From contig JAVBRA010000011.1 in NCBI GenBank assembly GCA_031548435.1, positions 1 through 58,116 of the forward strand: 58,116 bases of DNA, in the 5' to 3' direction. The notes under the pieces were generated by a model, which was not told the DNA's origin, searched no databases, and was given only the letters and a program-made list of their open reading frames with translations. This document shows, piece after piece, positions 8,278 through 17,807 of this stretch. How positions within the stretch are numbered: position 1 is the first letter of the stretch; every line of letters begins with the position of its first letter. Made by a program: the position numbers and the translations under genes. The DNA is from JAVBRA01 sp031548435. Lineage in GTDB: Bacteria > Bacteroidota > Bacteroidia > Bacteroidales > Rikenellaceae.

Positions 8278-10215
8278 TTATAATTGTTCGTACTTTTCTA
8301 TCATTTCCACGATCCGCAACACGGCCGCCACGCTCCACGCCTGCGAAATGGCACCGCGGGGCTGGTGCGGCGGGTCGGCGTCGTATATCTCGGCGATCGA
8401 CCCGATGCAGTAGGTGAATATATCTTCTTCGAATCCGTTGACAATGTGCATGGCATCGGGCAGATAGCCCTTGCCGTAAAGATCGAAGTTGGTTTTAACG
8501 TAATGTTCCAGCAGCCACGGCCACACCGTTCCCTGATGATAAGCCTTGTCGCGCGTAGGCTGGTCGCCCTCGCAACGGCCCTTGTAAAACGGATTGCGGG
8601 GCGAAAGCGTCCGCAATCCCTTGGGGGTAAGCAGGTGCAGTTCCACAATGTTGGCCACCTTGGTGCGCACTTCGTCGTCGACCATGCAGTAGGGCAGCGA
8701 GCAGGCGATGATCTGGTTCGGCCGGATAAACGTGTTCTGCCCCCCCTCGGGCGTCACGAAGTCGGCCAGATAGCCCTCTTTCTCGTACCAGAACAGGCGG
8801 TTGAAACTCTCTTTCACCTTGTCGGGGAACGTCTCCCACCGCTCGACGAACCCGTTGTCCCCGAACCGGCGGGCCAGCTCCAGCGTATAACATATTCCAT
8901 TGTACCATAATGCATTGACCTCTACCGGAGCGCCGTTGCGCGGAGTTACCGGCACACCGTGCACCACGGCGTCCATCCATGTGAGCGCGCGGTCGGGGGC
9001 CGCAGTATAAACCAGGCCGTTTTCATCCACCCGTATTGCAACTCCTATGCCACGGCGATACGACTCAAGCACATCTTTCATGTTTTTCCCGTAGCGGGTC
9101 CAGATAAATTCCGCGTCCTGATGTTTTTCCAACTGTTGCAGCGTCCAGAAGAACCACATCGGGGCGTCGACCGAGTTGTAGGCCGTGCCGATGTTGGGGA
9201 ACAGGCCGTTTTTCATCTCGGAAGTCATGGTGTCGACCACGTCGATGCAACTCTGCACATCGCCCTGCGCCAGAGAGACGCCCGGCAACGAAATGAACGT
9301 GTCCCTGCCCCACCGACCGAACCAGGGATAGCCGGCCACCACTTCGGTTTTTTCGCCCCGGCGCACAATGAACTGCCGCGCCGAATGCCGCAAACACGGC
9401 AGGAATTCGAGCTTCACCGAACGGCGCGCCACGGCCTCGTCGGCCTTCTGCCCCAGGATCGACGGGTCTTCGAACTCCCGCGTCGAACACGAAAAGACGA
9501 CGCTCTGCCCTTTCGAGATGGACATTTCGAAAAATCCGGTCGTCAGCAGGTCTTCGGTATAGGGATACCCCCTGTCGCGCTCTTCGAGGTATTCGAAATT
9601 GTAATACCACTCCGGCGCCGGCACAAACTCATGCTCGACGTTCAGCTGCATGTACAGGTACGGAAATCCGTCATAAAGGCGGTTGCGCACGCCGGTTTTC
9701 ACCGGCTCGGACATCACATTGGCATCCATATTGGCCTTGCTCAGCTGGTGGATGTTGCGGAACGCCAGAAACGGACGCAGGCGCAGCGTGGTCGGTGACG
9801 AGGCTTCCAGCAGCGTGTAGCGCAGCATCAGCTGCTCTTTGGAGTGGCGCCAGATCATCTCTTTTTTCAGCACCACGCCGCCCACCTTGTACACCAGCGC
9901 CGGCACGGGCGTGTAAGCGAAATCGATGATGTATTTATGGCCGCGCGGCTCGTACACCCCGGGGTAGCGGTGGATGGCCAGGTTGAACTCCTGCCCGTGC
10001 TGGATCACCGTTTCGTCGAGCGACGACAACAGCACGAAGTTCGAGTCGGCCAACTCCTCGACCGGGGCCACGAACAGTCCGTGATACTTGCGGGTGTTGC
10101 ACCCGATGATCGTCGTGTTTATGTATCCCCCCGCCCGGTTGGTGGAAAGCAGTTCGCGCTGCAACGAATATTCGAGGTTGCCCAATTCACTTTTGTCAAA
10201 CCGAAGTTCAGCCAT
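8278..10215 (-). CDS. amylo-alpha-1,6-glucosidase / glycogen debranching enzyme
   Basis: A 645-residue protein with an N-terminal bacterial debranching domain (about 10-230) and a C-terminal (alpha/alpha)6-barrel GH133 domain (about 270-640). Conserved features include NRAGGYINTT near residue 26, GCNTRKYHGL near 38, WFGRWGRDTFISLPG at 298-312, and ARRFGDNGF plus a KDKAYHQGTVWPW-like segment nearer the end. It removes alpha-1,6 branch stubs from glycogen in the cytosol. The longer frame starting at 10362 adds 49 residues of low quality; MAELRF at 10215 is preferred because a good promoter (10253-10283) lies just upstream and would leave that extension untranscribed. It is the first gene of the three-gene operon. 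Confidence 0.92.
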   Translation of the reverse strand: MAELRFDKSELGNLEYSLQRELLSTNRAGGYINTTIIGCNTRKYHGLFVAPVEELADSNFVLLSSLDETVIQHGQEFNLAIHRYPGVYEPRGHKYIIDFAYTPVPALVYKVGGVVLKKEMIWRHSKEQLMLRYTLLEASSPTTLRLRPFLAFRNIHQLSKANMDANVMSEPVKTGVRNRLYDGFPYLYMQLNVEHEFVPAPEWYYNFEYLEERDRGYPYTEDLLTTGFFEMSISKGQSVVFSCSTREFEDPSILGQKADEAVARRSVKLEFLPCLRHSARQFIVRRGEKTEVVAGYPWFGRWGRDTFISLPGVSLAQGDVQSCIDVVDTMTSEMKNGLFPNIGTAYNSVDAPMWFFWTLQQLEKHQDAEFIWTRYGKNMKDVLESYRRGIGVAIRVDENGLVYTAAPDRALTWMDAVVHGVPVTPRNGAPVEVNALWYNGICYTLELARRFGDNGFVERWETFPDKVKESFNRLFWYEKEGYLADFVTPEGGQNTFIRPNQIIACSLPYCMVDDEVRTKVANIVELHLLTPKGLRTLSPRNPFYKGRCEGDQPTRDKAYHQGTVWPWLLEHYVKTNFDLYGKGYLPDAMHIVNGFEEDIFTYCIGSIAEIYDADPPHQPRGAISQAWSVAAVLRIVEMIEKYEQL

Positions 10216-10252
10216 AATGCCTGTGTATTTTACATAATTCATGTCAGTACCG

Positions 10253-10283
10253 TAAAGATATTCAAATAGTACCAATAAATCAA
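10253..10283 (-). promoter_or_regulatory. promoter of the alpha-glucan operon
   Basis: On the minus strand TTG, exactly 20 bp, then TATCTTTA, one base from the TAnnTTTG consensus. The predicted start lies about 30 bases before the ATG at 10215 and supports that start. Confidence 0.65.
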
Positions 10284-10492
10284 GCAAACGTCCGTTTTTT
10301 TTACGGCCATTCGACATTTTTATCTCTTTTTCGGCTATTTGTGGAAAATCACACGCCGTCAAAGGGGAGGTTCGCGAGTTATTTCAGCGTTCCCTTCCGC
10401 ACAACAACAAAGATCGAACCAAAACAAACCACCCCGTTACAGCCGGTTACAAAACAAAAAATAAAATAATCGGCAAAAATGGCTGTGATTTT

Positions 10493-10523
10493 TTTAACAA
10501 GACAAAAAAGATGGTTACCTTTG
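10493..10523 (+). promoter_or_regulatory. pckA promoter
   Basis: TACCTTTG (10516-10523) is an exact -7 element. The -33 position carries TTT within a T-run rather than TTG. The resulting leader is about 55 nt. Confidence 0.65.
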
Positions 10524-10582
10524 TATGGTTTTTCCTCGAAAAAATTCTCAAAAAGGGTATTACTAACTAAAAATAATTCACT

Positions 10583-12175
10583 ATGGCTACAATCGATCTG
10601 AGCAAGTACGGCATCTCGAAAGAGATCGAGATCGTACACAACCCGTCCTACGAACAGCTGTTCCAGGCCGAGATGGACCCGAAAAACCAGGGCTTCGAAA
10701 AAGGCGAACTGACCACCACCGGCGCCGTTTCGGTAAAGACCGGCGTATTCACGGGCCGCTCGCCCAAAGACCGCTACATCGTTAAGGACGCTGTCAGCGA
10801 CAAAAACATCTGGTGGGACGGCAACATCAACAAGCCCGTTTCGGCCGAAATCTGGAACGACCTGAAGGCCCTGTCGATCAAGCAGCTCAACACGGCCAAG
10901 AAACTGTACGTGGTGGACACGTTCTGCGGCACCAACGCAGACACCCGCATGAAGGTGCGCTTCATTATGGAAGTGGCATGGCAGGCCCACTTCGTGACCA
11001 ACATGTTCATCCGCCCGTCGATCTATGAACTGGAACACTACGGCGAACCCGATTTCGTGGTGTTCAACGCCTCGAAAACCACCAACCCCAACTGGAAGGA
11101 ACAGGGCCTGAACTCGGAAGTGTTCGTGCTGTTCAACCTCACCGAAAAGATGCAGATCATCGGCGGCACGTGGTATGGCGGCGAAATGAAGAAGGGGATG
11201 TTCTCGATGATGAACTACTACCTGCCGCTCAAGGGCATGGCTTCGATGCACTGCTCGGCCAATGTGGGCGAACAGGGCGACGTGGCGATCTTCTTCGGCC
11301 TCTCGGGCACGGGCAAGACCACCCTGTCGGCCGACCCGAAACGTTACCTGATCGGCGACGACGAGCACGGCTGGGACGACAACGGCGTATTCAACTACGA
11401 AGGCGGCTGCTACGCCAAGGTGATCAACCTGAGCGAAGAAAACGAGCCGGATATCTGGAGGGCCATCAAACGCGACGCGCTGCTCGAAAACGTAGTGGTT
11501 AAATCGGACGGAACGCCCGACTACGCCGACGGTTCGATCACCGAAAACACCCGCGTATCGTACCCGATCTACAACATCAACAAGATCGTTCTGCCGTCGA
11601 AGGCCGGCCATGCCAGCAAGATCATCTACCTGAGCGCCGATGCGTTCGGGGTGCTGCCTCCGGTTTCGATCCTGGACGAAGCGCAGGCACAATACCACTT
11701 CCTTTGCGGTTACACCTCGAAACTGGCCGGCACCGAACGCGGTATCACCGAGCCCGTTCCGTCGTTCTCGCCCGCATTCGGCGAAGCGTTCCTGACACTC
11801 CACCCCACCGTATACGCCTCGACGCTGGTGGGTAAGATGAAAAAACACGGCGCCACCGCTTACCTGGTGAACACCGGATGGAACGGCACCGGCAAGCGCA
11901 TCTCGATCAAGGACACCCGCGCTATCATCGACGCCATCATCGACGGTTCGATCAACAAGGCCGAGAAGGTAAACATTCCGATCCTGAACCTCACCGCCCC
12001 CAAGGCGCTGAACAACGTATCGGCCGGCATCCTCGACCCGCGCGAAACCTACGCCGACGTAAAGGTATGGGAAGAAAAAGCCAAAAGCCTGGCTGCCAAA
12101 TACATCAAGAACTTCGAACAGTACTGCGACACCGAAGCCGGCAAGGCTCTGGTTCCGGCTGGCCCGAAGATCTAA
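10583..12175 (+). CDS. pckA: phosphoenolpyruvate carboxykinase (ATP)
   Basis: A 530-residue cytosolic enzyme that interconverts oxaloacetate and PEP with ATP/ADP. In fermenting Bacteroidota it runs mainly in the carboxylating direction, fixing CO2 and making ATP on the way to succinate. The kinase-1a loop GLSGTGKTT (239-247), the substrate segment FTGRSPKDRY (56-65) and the kinase-2 GDDEHGW (258-264) are all intact, and the length is normal for the family. It has its own promoter and a strong terminator. Function links it to maeB and to the decarboxylase operon 47885-52431, all parts of the C4-dicarboxylate and propionate route. Confidence 0.97.
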   Translation: MATIDLSKYGISKEIEIVHNPSYEQLFQAEMDPKNQGFEKGELTTTGAVSVKTGVFTGRSPKDRYIVKDAVSDKNIWWDGNINKPVSAEIWNDLKALSIKQLNTAKKLYVVDTFCGTNADTRMKVRFIMEVAWQAHFVTNMFIRPSIYELEHYGEPDFVVFNASKTTNPNWKEQGLNSEVFVLFNLTEKMQIIGGTWYGGEMKKGMFSMMNYYLPLKGMASMHCSANVGEQGDVAIFFGLSGTGKTTLSADPKRYLIGDDEHGWDDNGVFNYEGGCYAKVINLSEENEPDIWRAIKRDALLENVVVKSDGTPDYADGSITENTRVSYPIYNINKIVLPSKAGHASKIIYLSADAFGVLPPVSILDEAQAQYHFLCGYTSKLAGTERGITEPVPSFSPAFGEAFLTLHPTVYASTLVGKMKKHGATAYLVNTGWNGTGKRISIKDTRAIIDAIIDGSINKAEKVNIPILNLTAPKALNNVSAGILDPRETYADVKVWEEKAKSLAAKYIKNFEQYCDTEAGKALVPAGPKI

Positions 12176-12205
12176 CAGCCGTCCATTAAGTTTAAAATCA
12201 GGAAA

Positions 12206-12238
12206 CCCCCGGAGCGCATTGCTCCGGGGGTTTTATTT
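12206..12238 (+). terminator. intrinsic terminator of pckA
   Basis: The 10-bp perfect stem CCCCCGGAGC / GCTCCGGGGG with a 5-nt loop is followed by TTTTATTT. Confidence 0.92.
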
Positions 12239-12251
12239 GGTGTTAATTCGA

Positions 12252-12287
12252 TGGATTCATTTCGCAGACAGGCGAAATGAATCCATT
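12252..12287. repeat. 15-bp perfect inverted repeat between convergent genes
   Basis: ATGGATTCATTTCGC, a 6-base loop, then its exact complement. There is no T-run, so it is not a classic terminator. Its right arm (GGCGAAATGAATCCAT) resembles the GCGA module of the intergenic repeats at 26508-26533 and 44910-44930. The rest of the 250-base gap to the antiporter gene shows no gene. Confidence 0.6.
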
Positions 12288-12426
12288 GCTTCTGTACAAC
12301 GACCTTTTCGTATCTTTAATGCATAACGTTTCTGCCAAATGGGTTCGTGGCTCCGATGAATCTGTTTCGAGTTTTGAACGGTAAAGAGTCGCAACACGGA
12401 AACTTTAAATCAAAGAAACGTTCCCG

Positions 12427-13929
12427 TTAATTTTTCCGGATCGTATAATTTTCGACCCCCAGCGCATCCAGCGTTTCGCGGAGGGACTGGTCGCAGTCGG
12501 ACATCACCAGGATGCGGTCGCCCACATGAAGCCTCGTCTTTCCCTTGGGAATGAAGAACTTATCGTCGCGCTTGACCATGACCACCAGCGTATTGTCGGG
12601 CAGCGGCAGATCCATCAGGCGGTTGCCGGAGGCGATCACCGATTCGGTCACCTCCACTTCGGACATGGCCGACTTGATCTCGTCGGGCAGCTCGACCCCG
12701 AACACATTCTCTTCGGGCTCCGGAGACGACAGTCCCAGCAACCGGGCCACCCACGACACGGTGGTGCCCTGCAACAGCAACGAGAGGATGGTGATGAAGA
12801 AAACGACGTTGAAGATCAGGTGCGAGTTCTCGATCCCGGCAATCAGGGGATAGGTGGCGAAAATAATCGGCACCGCCCCGCGCAACCCCACCCACGACAC
12901 ATACAGGCGGGCCTTGGCCGTCAACCGGCGGAACGGGGCCAGCGACACGAACACGCTCGCCGGACGGCCCGCCAGGATCATGAACGCACATACGGCCAAG
13001 GCAAATCCGGCAATAGGCAGCAAGTCTCTGGGATTGACCAACAGTCCCAACGCCAGGAACATAACGATCTGCCACAGCCAGGTGAAACTGTCGAAAAACG
13101 AAGAAATGCTGCTCTTATGTACGATTTTGTGGTTGCCCACCACCAATCCGGCGATGTAAACGGCCAGGTAGCCGTTACCGTGGAGCAGGTCGGTGAAAGA
13201 ATAGGTGAAGAATACGAACGACAGCAGCAAAATCGAATAGAGTCCGACGTTCTGCACATTGATCCTGTTGATGATGCGGACAGCCAGCCGCCCGATGAGG
13301 TACCCCAGGCCCAGGCCCACCGCAATCTGGATGAACATTTTGAGGATCAGCGGGCCGAAAGCCACCTCGCCTCCCTGCTGGATAGCCCCGATGAACAGAA
13401 CCGTGAGCATGTAGGCCATGGGGTCGTTACTGCCGCTTTCGAGTTCCAACAACGGGCGGAGGTTCTGCTTAAGCCTCATTTTCCTCGACCGCAGGATCGA
13501 GAACACCGACGCCGAATCGGTCGAGGCCATGACCGAAGCCATGAGCATCGATTCGAGCATCGTCAGCGGGCGGGTGGCGTGGATCATGCCCGAAGCCCAG
13601 TAGATAAACAACCCCGTCAGCAAGGCCGTGCCCACCACCCCCAGCGTGGCCAGGGCAATCCCTTCCCACATCACCGGGCGGATCTCGACATACTTGGTGT
13701 CCATCCCTCCCGAGAAGAGAATGACGCTCAGCGCCATAATGCCGATGAACTGCATCAGCGAAGGGTTGTTGAACTGGATCCCGACCCCATCCTGACCGAA
13801 AAGCATCCCGATGCCCAGAAAAAGCAACAACGCCGGCATCCCCAGCCGGTATCCGGTTTTACCGGCCACAACGCTTAAGAAAATCAGCACCGAGCTGACG
13901 AGTAGAATGTTCTCGCCCGTTAGAATCAT
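12427..13929 (-). CDS. potassium/proton antiporter, NhaP2/CvrA type
   Basis: A 500-residue inner-membrane cation:proton antiporter of the CPA1 family. About twelve hydrophobic segments fill residues 1-385, including ASTDSASVF near 132-140 and ESGSNDP near 163, which carries the conserved Asn-Asp pair of the ion site. A soluble RCK_C (TrkA-C) domain occupies about 410-490 and may sense a nucleotide or ion. Such proteins extrude K+ or Na+ in exchange for protons and handle hyperosmotic or alkaline stress. It follows the FeoB-associated gene by 99 bases on the same strand; co-transcription is possible but unproved. Confidence 0.88.
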   Translation of the reverse strand: MILTGENILLVSSVLIFLSVVAGKTGYRLGMPALLLFLGIGMLFGQDGVGIQFNNPSLMQFIGIMALSVILFSGGMDTKYVEIRPVMWEGIALATLGVVGTALLTGLFIYWASGMIHATRPLTMLESMLMASVMASTDSASVFSILRSRKMRLKQNLRPLLELESGSNDPMAYMLTVLFIGAIQQGGEVAFGPLILKMFIQIAVGLGLGYLIGRLAVRIINRINVQNVGLYSILLLSFVFFTYSFTDLLHGNGYLAVYIAGLVVGNHKIVHKSSISSFFDSFTWLWQIVMFLALGLLVNPRDLLPIAGFALAVCAFMILAGRPASVFVSLAPFRRLTAKARLYVSWVGLRGAVPIIFATYPLIAGIENSHLIFNVVFFITILSLLLQGTTVSWVARLLGLSSPEPEENVFGVELPDEIKSAMSEVEVTESVIASGNRLMDLPLPDNTLVVMVKRDDKFFIPKGKTRLHVGDRILVMSDCDQSLRETLDALGVENYTIRKN

Positions 13930-14028
13930 TGGTATTTATTCTATTTCGACACCCCCGCAGAACTTCCGGTGAGTGTAAAGCTATTTCCGCATGAGGGGGA
14001 ACCTCGGGAGGCTCCGAAAAAAGTTCCG

Positions 14029-14211
14029 TCACTCCTTTTTTTCGCAATCGCCGCAATCTTTCGGATCGTTTTTCGACGCACACTCCCGTTGCGACGGACA
14101 ACCGTCGCAGTTGCAGCCGTCGTCCCGCTTGCGCAGGAACATCTTATATGCCAGATAGGCCGTTGCCAATACGATAAGTACGATAACAACGACGTGCTGC
14201 CAACCGATCAT
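14029..14211 (-). CDS. FeoB-associated Cys-rich membrane protein
   Basis: A 60-residue protein with one transmembrane helix (about 6-24), a basic stretch (KMFLRKRDD) and a cysteine-rich cytosolic tail with Cys33, 35, 38, 44, 53 and 56. This is the layout of the FeoB-associated protein family, often found directly after feoB in Bacteroidota and Firmicutes and thought to bind or hand over Fe2+ beneath the transporter, much as FeoC is placed in enterobacteria. It starts 53 bases after the feoB stop codon and reads in the same direction. It is too short for many gene callers but well supported by context. Confidence 0.85.
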   Translation of the reverse strand: MIGWQHVVVIVLIVLATAYLAYKMFLRKRDDGCNCDGCPSQRECASKNDPKDCGDCEKKE

Positions 14212-14264
14212 AAGGTTCGTTTGTTTTGCCGGACGAGCGAGCCGCCCGCTATTTCACTACAAAG

Positions 14265-16736
14265 TTAAAATAAACTTCCGATCTGGAAAACCCCGAACGC
14301 CACCAGCCAGGCCGCCAGCGTGGTGTAGACCATGGTAAAAAGCGCCCATCCGGTTCCCGCCTCCTTGCGGATGGCCACCACGGCCGCCATGCAGGGAAAA
14401 TAGATGAGAATGAACAGCATGAACCCGTAGGCCACCAGCGGCGAGAATACTTTCTCGCCTTTGTGCGGGCCCGAGGTGTAGCGGTCGGCCCGGATGCTCG
14501 ATATCAGGTTCTGCGACTCTTCGGTGGCATCGCCTCCCACATGGTAGAGGACTCCCATGGTACTGACCACGATCTCCTTGGCCGCCACCCCCGACAGGAT
14601 GCTCACGCCCATCTTCCAGTCAAAGCCCAGCGGCGCGATCACCGGTTCTATGCCCTTGCCCAGGCGGCCGATGTACGACTGTTCCAACTGCGCCACCTCG
14701 GGCGAGGTCTCGAATTGGAGCGCCTCCACTCCGGCGGCAGGCTGCGGCATCCCGGGCGTGGCCTGGGCCTGTTCCACCGGAGCCGGCACGGGCTGCGGGG
14801 CCTCTTTCATACGGGGATAGTACCCCAACGTCCAGATCAGGATCGAGGCCGCGAGGATGATCGTCCCCATTTTTTTGAGGTACTGCCCCCCCTTGTCCCA
14901 CATATGCACCACCGTGTTTTTGATGCCCGGCATGCGGTAAGGCGGAATTTCCATCACGAACGGGTCGGATTTCCCCCGGAAAAAGAGCCGCTTGAACAGC
15001 AACGCGAAAATCACTGCAAGAACGATGCCGGCAACGTAAACCGACAGCAACACCAGCCCCTGATTGCGCGTAAAGAACGCCGACACCAGCAGGATATAGA
15101 CCGGCAGGCGGGCGCTGCACGACATCAGCGGAGTGATGAGCATGGTCAGGATGCGATCCTTGCGGCTTTCGAGCGTGCGCGTGGCCATGATGGCGGGCAC
15201 GTTGCAGCCGAACCCGATCAGCAGCGGGATGAACGACTTGCCGTGCAGCCCGATCTTGTGCATCATCCGGTCCATGATGAAAGCCGCGCGGGCCATGTAG
15301 CCGCTGTCCTCCATCAGCGAGATGAAAAAGAACATGATCAGGATGTTGGGCAGAAAAACGACAACACCTCCCACCCCGGCGATGATGCCGTCGACCAGCA
15401 GGTCGTTCAACGGCCCCTCGGGCAGCAGCGACGCCACCCACACGCCCAGTTTCGACACCCCCAGTTCGATCCACTCCATCGGGAAACTGCCAAGTGTGAA
15501 CGTAGCCTGAAACATCAGCCATAAAAATAGCAGCAGCAACGGGATCCCCGCCCAGCGGTGCGTCAGGATGCGGTCGATGGAGTTGGTGGCGCGGCGGAAA
15601 TTCGACGGTTCGCTGACCATCGTCTCCTTCAGCGCCCCGTGGATGAAAGCGTAGCGGGCCGTGGTGATGACCGTGCGCAGGTCTTCCTTGTACACTTTAT
15701 CGAGCCGGGCGGTGCTTTTCTGTACCGCTTCCTTTATTTCAGAGTAATTGCCGGTGTGCGACAGGGCTTCGTCCACCACCCGGTCGCCTTCGAGCAGCTT
15801 GAGCGAAAGATAGCGCAGCGAGTAGTCGGCGGCGATGTTCGCATTGCGGCCGATTACGGGTTCCAGGTTGCGGATCTCGGCCTCAATGTCGTTGCTGTAA
15901 TTGATGTCCACCTCGCGCGAGAGGGGATTCCTGTCCTCGAACACCTCGACGATGGCGTCGAACAATTCGCCGAGCCCCTCGCCTTTCGAGGCCACCGTGG
16001 GAATGACCGGCATCCCGAGCAGTTTGCCCAGCTGGCCGGTGTCGAGCGCGCCGCCGTCCTTGCGGAACTCGTCGTACATGTTGAGCGCCATGACGATGCG
16101 CACGTCCATGTCCAGCAGCTGCGTGGTGAGGAACAGGTTGCGTTCGAGGTTGGTGGCATCGACGATGTTGAGCACCACGTCGGGATGCCGCTCGGTGATG
16201 TGCCGCCGCACGAACACCTCCTCGGGGCTGTATTCGGTGATGGAATACGTGCCCGGCAGGTCGACGATGTGGAGCGTATAGTCGCCGTGGCGGGTGGTGG
16301 CCACTTTGGCGTCGACCGTCACCCCGCCGTAGTTGCCCACCTTTTCGTGCATGCCGGTGACGTCGTTGAACAGGGTCGTCTTGCCGCTGTTGGGATTGCC
16401 CACCAGCGCGACGTTGATGACTTTGGACTTATTACGGATCTCCTGGAAGAGCTTGTCGGAAACCATCGTCCCCAGAAAGCCGGGATCGTCGATCGTTTCC
16501 ATGGCCCCGGGCGACACGGGGATCACTTCGATCAGCCGGGCTTCGCTGCGGCGCAACGAAACGTGGGTGTTCATGATGCTGTATTCGATGGGATCGAGCA
16601 GCGGCGCGTTGCGGACAACCCTCACCTTGCGGTTCTTCACAAACCCCATCTCCATGATGCGGTTGCGGAAGCTGCCGTAACCGTTGATCTTGGTAATGAC
16701 GCACTCCTGGCCGGTCTTGATTTCCGATAGGTTCAT
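14265..16736 (-). CDS. feoB: ferrous iron transporter, FeoA-FeoB fusion
   Basis: An 823-residue inner-membrane Fe2+ transporter. Residues 1-75 form an SH3-like FeoA domain, fused ahead of the G domain as is common in Bacteroidota. The G domain has G1 GNPNSGKT (113-120), G3 DLPG (159-162) and a G4-like NMYD near 218. Membrane segments begin near residue 395 and include the two Gate regions, with the cysteine-containing GFGCNVPAI and PLMSCSARLPVY. A proline/alanine-rich insert (about 650-690) sits between membrane parts. GTP hydrolysis is linked to iron uptake. The promoter box and an overlapping 13-base palindrome (16747-16759) suggest control by an iron-responsive repressor. Confidence 0.95.
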   Translation of the reverse strand: MNLSEIKTGQECVITKINGYGSFRNRIMEMGFVKNRKVRVVRNAPLLDPIEYSIMNTHVSLRRSEARLIEVIPVSPGAMETIDDPGFLGTMVSDKLFQEIRNKSKVINVALVGNPNSGKTTLFNDVTGMHEKVGNYGGVTVDAKVATTRHGDYTLHIVDLPGTYSITEYSPEEVFVRRHITERHPDVVLNIVDATNLERNLFLTTQLLDMDVRIVMALNMYDEFRKDGGALDTGQLGKLLGMPVIPTVASKGEGLGELFDAIVEVFEDRNPLSREVDINYSNDIEAEIRNLEPVIGRNANIAADYSLRYLSLKLLEGDRVVDEALSHTGNYSEIKEAVQKSTARLDKVYKEDLRTVITTARYAFIHGALKETMVSEPSNFRRATNSIDRILTHRWAGIPLLLLFLWLMFQATFTLGSFPMEWIELGVSKLGVWVASLLPEGPLNDLLVDGIIAGVGGVVVFLPNILIMFFFISLMEDSGYMARAAFIMDRMMHKIGLHGKSFIPLLIGFGCNVPAIMATRTLESRKDRILTMLITPLMSCSARLPVYILLVSAFFTRNQGLVLLSVYVAGIVLAVIFALLFKRLFFRGKSDPFVMEIPPYRMPGIKNTVVHMWDKGGQYLKKMGTIILAASILIWTLGYYPRMKEAPQPVPAPVEQAQATPGMPQPAAGVEALQFETSPEVAQLEQSYIGRLGKGIEPVIAPLGFDWKMGVSILSGVAAKEIVVSTMGVLYHVGGDATEESQNLISSIRADRYTSGPHKGEKVFSPLVAYGFMLFILIYFPCMAAVVAIRKEAGTGWALFTMVYTTLAAWLVAFGVFQIGSLF

Positions 16737-16746
16737 TATTGTTATT

Positions 16747-16767
16747 TAGAATAATTCTACAAAATTA
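16747..16767 (-). promoter_or_regulatory. feoAB promoter with overlapping palindromic operator candidate
   Basis: TAATTTTG on the minus strand (16767-16760) is an exact -7 element. Immediately downstream, at the expected transcription start, lies the palindrome TAGAATAATTCTA (16747-16759). Its place fits a repressor such as Fur or a DtxR-type protein, but the sequence is not a textbook box for either. Confidence 0.5.
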
Positions 16768-16980
16768 GGGCTTATTTTCGAGAAATGAAAACCGGCGGAA
16801 GGATTTTCTTTACACGGTTTTTTTCCATAATCCCGGACACCTTCTGTTACGGACAGAGCGCCTTCCCTTTGGCCCGGATGAAAGCGGCGATCCCAAAACC
16901 GTTCAGCGCCGCGACTACAAATCCCCCAAAGCGGGCCTGCAGAAACGGGAGAAGAAGTCTGCCCTCAACACCCCCGATAC

Positions 16981-17006
16981 AAAAAAAGCGGCCCCGAAAG
17001 GCCGCC
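16981..17006 (-). terminator. intrinsic terminator of the 17031-17807 gene
   Basis: On the minus strand GCGGCC, a 6-nt loop and GGCCGC are followed by seven T. Confidence 0.8.
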
Positions 17007-17030
17007 TCTATCACAATCAACAATTTACAA

Positions 17031-17807
17031 TCAATGGAGCTGCGTATTGAACCCGATGAACAACTGGAATTTGGGTTGTCCCACCCCGTATGAGAACGCA
17101 GAATACTGCGGTTCGGCGAAGATGTTGAATACCTTGCGGCCCGACTTGAAGGTCTTGCCGATACCGAGGCCCAGCGGCACGTTGTAAGTGCCATGTTCAA
17201 GATCGAACGTCCAGATTCCCGTGCTGCGGAGGTAGGTGCCGCCGCCCACCTGGAACATGAAAAAGATCTGGGGGGTCAGCATGTTCACGTCGTCGCGGTC
17301 GTCATCGCCGGCATACGACATTTGCCAGGTGAGCAGGCTTCCCACCTGCACCACCGGATCGCTTGAGAAAAACGCGATGGCCGAAAGCCCCGCCTGCCAT
17401 TTTCCCGATCCGAGGTTATTGGTGCCCGTGGGGAAAGTCAGGGCCGGCCCGACGCCGATCTCAACCCCCTTTTTTTTCTGATTGAATTTGTAGATCAGGA
17501 ACGCGTTGGCGTCGCCCAGGCCCGAGGTCGGATTCATCCCGGGCAAGGAGTTCGTCACGAACGGCAACGATCCGCGCACAATGAAATGCCGGCCCAGCGG
17601 CTGTGCATAGCGCAGCCACGCCTGATTGACGGTGGCATCCGGATCGCCGTAGATCGCAGGCATGTAATAGTTGTGCACGTTGACCGTTCTGACTCTGGCC
17701 ATCGGATTGTTGGCCTGTTTGAGGATCTCCTCGTCGACCGAACCTTGCGCCAGTCCGGTCGCCGCCAGAGCAAACACCCCCCATGCTGTAAACAGAATTT
17801 TTTTCAT
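17031..17807 (-). CDS. exported outer-membrane-type beta-strand protein
   Basis: A 258-residue protein with a signal peptide (about 1-20, MKKILFTAWGVFALAATGLA). The mature part holds many short amphipathic strands rich in Tyr, Phe and Gly, as in barrel proteins of the 'meta-pathway of phenol degradation' or transporter-barrel type. It ends in FNTQLH rather than an aromatic residue, which is less typical of a barrel. The frame could start 16 codons earlier at 17855, but the ATG at 17807 heads the signal peptide directly. It is divergent from the DUF4136 lipoprotein gene. The function is not known. Confidence 0.65.
   Translation of the reverse strand: MKKILFTAWGVFALAATGLAQGSVDEEILKQANNPMARVRTVNVHNYYMPAIYGDPDATVNQAWLRYAQPLGRHFIVRGSLPFVTNSLPGMNPTSGLGDANAFLIYKFNQKKKGVEIGVGPALTFPTGTNNLGSGKWQAGLSAIAFFSSDPVVQVGSLLTWQMSYAGDDDRDDVNMLTPQIFFMFQVGGGTYLRSTGIWTFDLEHGTYNVPLGLGIGKTFKSGRKVFNIFAEPQYSAFSYGVGQPKFQLFIGFNTQLH

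Noticed and set aside
10216..10362. 49-codon N-terminal extension of the debranching enzyme
   Set aside because: A well-spaced promoter lies inside it and family members begin near MAELRF.
12318..12386. TATCTTTA box followed at once by an ATG and a 22-codon frame
   Set aside because: The box-to-ATG spacing is impossible for that start, the peptide has no features, and the gap is repeat-derived.
16785..17093. Plus-strand 102-codon frame between feoAB and the next gene
   Set aside because: Low-complexity Arg/Pro/Lys composition; it overlaps the terminator at 16981-17006 and the end of a supported gene.
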